A stretch of DNA of 64,000 bases. Source: Mytilus edulis (Eukaryota > Mollusca > Bivalvia > Mytilida > Mytilidae). This document shows positions 61,228 to 64,000 of this stretch, piece by piece (within the stretch, counting starts at the first letter, position 1; every line of letters starts with the position of its first letter). Where the stretch lies: the NCBI RefSeq assembly GCF_963676685.1, contig NC_092346.1, positions 46,807,289 to 46,871,288 on the forward strand. The letters run 5' to 3'. Under the pieces are notes generated by a model. The model was not told the DNA's origin. It searched no databases and worked only from the letters and a program-made list of their open reading frames with translations. The translations under genes were made by a program, and so were the position numbers.

Positions 61228-62519
61228 TAGAGGCTCTAAAGAGCCTGTGTCGCTCGCCTTGGTCTTGTGCATATTAAACAATGGACACGGATAAATTCAT
61301 GACATAATTGTGTTTTGGTGATAGTGATGTGTTTGTAGATCTTACTTTACTGAACATTCTTGTTGCTACAATTATCTCTATCTATAATGAACTTGGCCCA
61401 GTAATTACAGTGGAAAATATTTTCTAAAAATTAACAAAAATTTATGAAAAATGTTAAAAATTAACTATAAAGGGCAATAACTCCTTAAGGGGTCAATTGA
61501 CTATTTTGGTCATGTAAAACTTATTTGTAGATCTTATTTTGCTGAACGTTATTGCTGTATACAGTTTATCTCTATCTATAATAATATTCAAGATAATAAC
61601 AAAAAACGGCCAAATTTCCTTAAAATTACCAATTCAGGACAGTAACCTAACAACGGGTTATCCGAACCATGTGAAAACATCAGGGCAGATAGATCTTGAC
61701 CTGATAAACAATTAAACCCTGTCAGATTTTCTTTTAATGCTTCGATTTTTGAGTTATAAGCCAAAAACTGCATTTTACCCCTATGTTCTATTATTAGCCG
61801 TGGCAGCCATTTTGGTTGATTGGCCAGGTCACGTCACACATTTTTTAAACAAGTTACCCCAATGATGACTGTGGTCAAGTTTAGTTTAATTTTGCCCAGT
61901 AGTTTCAGAGAAGAGTATTTTTGTAAAAGATTACGAAGATTTACGAAAAAATGGTTAAAAATTGACTATAAAGGGCAATAACTCCTTCAGGGGTCAACTG
62001 ACCATTTTGGTCATGCTGACTTATTTGTAAATCTTACTTTGCTGAACATTATTGCTGTTTGCAGTTTATCTCTATCTATAATAATATTCAAGATAATAAC
62101 CAAGAACAGCAAAATTTCCTTAAAATTAGCAATTCAGGGGCAGCAACCCAACAACGGGTTGTCCGATTCATCTGAAAATTTGAGGGCAGATAGATCTTGA
62201 CCTGATAAACAATTTTACCGCTGTCAGATTTGCTCTAAATGCTTTGGTTTTTGAGTTATAAGCCAAAAACTGCATTTTACCCCTATGTTCTATTTTTAGC
62301 CATGTCGGCCATCTTGGTTGGTTGACCGGGTCACGCCACACATTTTTTAAACTGAATATCCCAAATATGATTGTGGCCAAGTTTGGATTAATTAGGCCCA
62401 GTAGTTTCAGAGGAGAAGATTTTTGTAAAAGTTAACGACGACGGACGACGGACGACAACGACGGACACCAAGTGATGGGAAAAGCTCACTTGGCCCTTCG
62501 GGCCAGGTGAGCTAAAAAA
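61228..62519 (-). repeat. R9 repeat, complete 1.29-kb copy
   Basis: Runs from 'gaggctctaaagagcctgtg' to 'ttcgggccaggtgagctaaa'. Two tandem blocks of about 0.51 kb share 'gactataaagggcaataact' or its variant at about 61457 and 61968. The insertion interrupts unit 4 between 'tattacaaaaaa' and 'ctattagaag'. Confidence 0.75.
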
Positions 62520-63200
62520 GAACTATTAGAAGAGAGGTGATATTCTATGTTATGCCAATTTTCTTGTTCATCATTGGAAGTTTTAGGAAAAATTCAAATA
62601 CATCTCAAAAGTATACATCTAATTAGATATATTTCAAATGCTAGACATAATTTTAATAGTTTCCGAAAACGATTTGTCAAGTTCGAGTATAACTCATTAT
62701 CAGTGCTTGCAACATATAATATAAATCATGAGTATAATAGTTATCTGCCAACCTGTATGTTTGTCGGTATAATAATCTACATCTTAATAAAGACAGAACT
62801 GATGTCCCCCAACAAACTACTGTCAGAAAACATTACCAAAAATCGCAACAAATACTATAACTTTTGTTACATTTGGCTCATATTATAAAAACATTTGGTG
62901 TAGCATTTACACATATTTAAATAAACATCTTTACGAGTATAAGCTACAATATATACATTTAACAATTCATAGGTTAATTGTCCTGTCATGGAATAGAAGT
63001 TCCTTCATAGTATAAGTTCCAAAAGGAAGAACTATTCTGGAATATTATTTCAACAGAATACATATTACAGTACATGTTCCTAACGGAATGAATGGTACAG
63101 AATATTTGTTCCAACAGGAATTGGTAATATGACATTGAATTTACGGCCAACGGCAATACGTAATAATATCGGTAATATATCATAATGTGTATTTACAGTT

Positions 63201-63434
63201 TCAGATAATCACACACCAATTATGGGTACGTTTGTGATTACACCTCTGTAAATCAAATCTAAAGTCATCCCCAATTCTGTCAATATCTGATTTGTAGTTT
63301 ACACATACAAATTTACCTTCGTCTCCTTCCAGTTTCATACAACGATCTGTTGGTATCTCATTCAAAACAAAAAATGCAGAGAATTGAGCTGGCCAGATGA
63401 GTTTGAATTCGAAGTTTGATAATTTGCCTGATTT
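63201..63434 (-). CDS. Last exon of an unidentified gene (77 codons)
   Basis: Begins after a tttcag acceptor at 63435 and runs open for 77 codons to TGA 63201-63203. It reads KSGKLSNFEFKLIWPAQF onward and ends CNHKRTHNWCVII. The four cysteines, mixed composition and lack of low complexity look like real protein, unlike the AT-rich shadow frames nearby. I do not recognise the family; a secreted or extracellular protein would fit. The upstream exon is not certain: an open frame reaching the window edge at 63876-64000 (minus strand, starting DKYRITLDAVVES) is a possible but unproven partner. Confidence 0.45.
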   Translation of the reverse strand, partial: KSGKLSNFEFKLIWPAQFSAFFVLNEIPTDRCMKLEGDEGKFVCVNYKSDIDRIGDDFRFDLQRCNHKRTHNWCVII

Positions 63435-64000
63435 CTGAAAAGATATTATGTATGTAGTATTTTACTGACTGTCTGAATGATGTTTTAATTGTTTGACTAT
63501 CTAAGAATTTGTTTATTTTTTTTTGCCTTATTGAGATGCGGATCAAGGATTTTGAAAAAAAAACAATTTGTGGTGGGACCAGTAAAAAAAAACTGGATTA
63601 ACCAAATAAGACGCCGCTCCATAAAGGGGGGGGGGGGCTAAATCCGCCTCTATTGTTGACAGATTTAAGATTGAAATCGCAAGACTCTGAAACGCAGTAA
63701 GATGATATTGAAAATTTCATAACTTATACTTATATTATTGTCCTTTCAAAAACATGTTTAACGATAAGTCCGGTATTTCTGTGAAATATACCATTCATTG
63801 TAGTTGACTGTTTAAAAAGTGCATACCTGTCAAACAAGTGCACATGAATGATGGAAAGGAGTAGGCTATTATAGACTAGTTTTAATCATGAAAAAAAGTA
63901 ATCTAATCCATGAATTTACACCCTTCATATATTCATTAGACATTATAAGTCTGTTATATGCAGATTCTACCACTGCATCGAGTGTGATACGATATTTATC
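63435..64000. other. Intron or flank of the terminal gene, with a MITE scar
   Basis: A G-run followed by 'ctaaatccgcctct' near 63626-63650 is the right end of the CAGTGGCGGATCC family. Nothing else recognised. Confidence 0.35.

Larger units (their letters stand above)
55480..63190 (+). repeat. Block of about four diverged copies of one 0.65-0.8 kb unit
   Basis: Units start near 55730, 56708, 59160 and 61033, each with 'agatatattcctgaactc'-type start, then 'gttcatgccatatccgaagt', 'attagaagagaggtgatatt', 'tttccgaaaacgatt', 'gagtataagctac' and 'cggtaatatatcata'. Unit 1 carries a dispersed repeat (56163-56365); unit 2 the composite at 56781-58583; unit 3 a MITE (59299-59459) and a TIR element (59745-60946); unit 4 a R9 repeat (61228-62519) and a short block at 62983-63145. 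Confidence 0.75.

Overview
This is animal nuclear DNA, most likely from a mussel (Mytilidae, probably Mytilus). It is AT-rich, the genes are split by GT-AG introns of several kb, and almost all space between exons is made of interspersed repeats and small DNA transposons. I recognise several of these families as common in Mytilus sequence: the 'ACGAAACGCGCGTCTGGCG' repeat, the 'caaagagacaacaacccgac' repeat, the 'gagtgccaatgagacaactc' SINE-like repeat and the 'agctcacctggcccgaag' repeat. The genus call rests on memory of those families, not on a search. Most apparent open frames in the window are not genes.

Layout. 1-11.4 kb is gene-free repeat mosaic, including a 147-bp hairpin near 5.5 kb and an unusual array with an 11-bp period at 8.2-8.4 kb. 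11,448-18,643 is one PIF/Harbinger DNA transposon with matching terminal inverted repeats. It encodes the usual pair: a Myb/SANT-like protein (+ strand, 5 exons) and a DDE transposase (- strand, 2 exons, broken by what looks like a single missing base). Other small elements are nested in its introns. 19-20.2 kb holds a MITE and a tandem repeat.

20,934-35,783 (+) is a small coiled-coil gene whose spliced product resembles the synaptonemal complex central element protein SYCE1. It has two candidate mutually exclusive exons. Its introns hold tandem arrays with 147-161 bp monomers and a pair of related TIR elements. 36,740-46,478 (-), convergent with it, is a clear EFHC2 gene (10 exons, 745 aa, three DM10 domains and one EF-hand), a ciliary doublet-microtubule protein. 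A 1.3-kb hAT-like element sits in its last intron.

46.5-63.2 kb has no recognisable gene. It holds a 1.87-kb TIR element with a repeated short motif, a GTC microsatellite expansion, six exact 79-bp tandem units carrying a tRNA-like A-box, and a block (55.5-63.2 kb) of about four diverged copies of one host repeat. Each copy is interrupted by a different insertion, so the copies serve as empty-site controls for one another. One insertion is a 1.8-kb composite bounded by two near-identical 470-bp direct repeats. 63,201-63,434 (-) looks like the last exon of another gene that runs out of the window.

The two host genes are not obviously related in function (meiosis and cilia) and simply lie tail to tail. 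The transposon genes act together: in Harbinger elements the Myb-like protein and the transposase are both needed for transposition.
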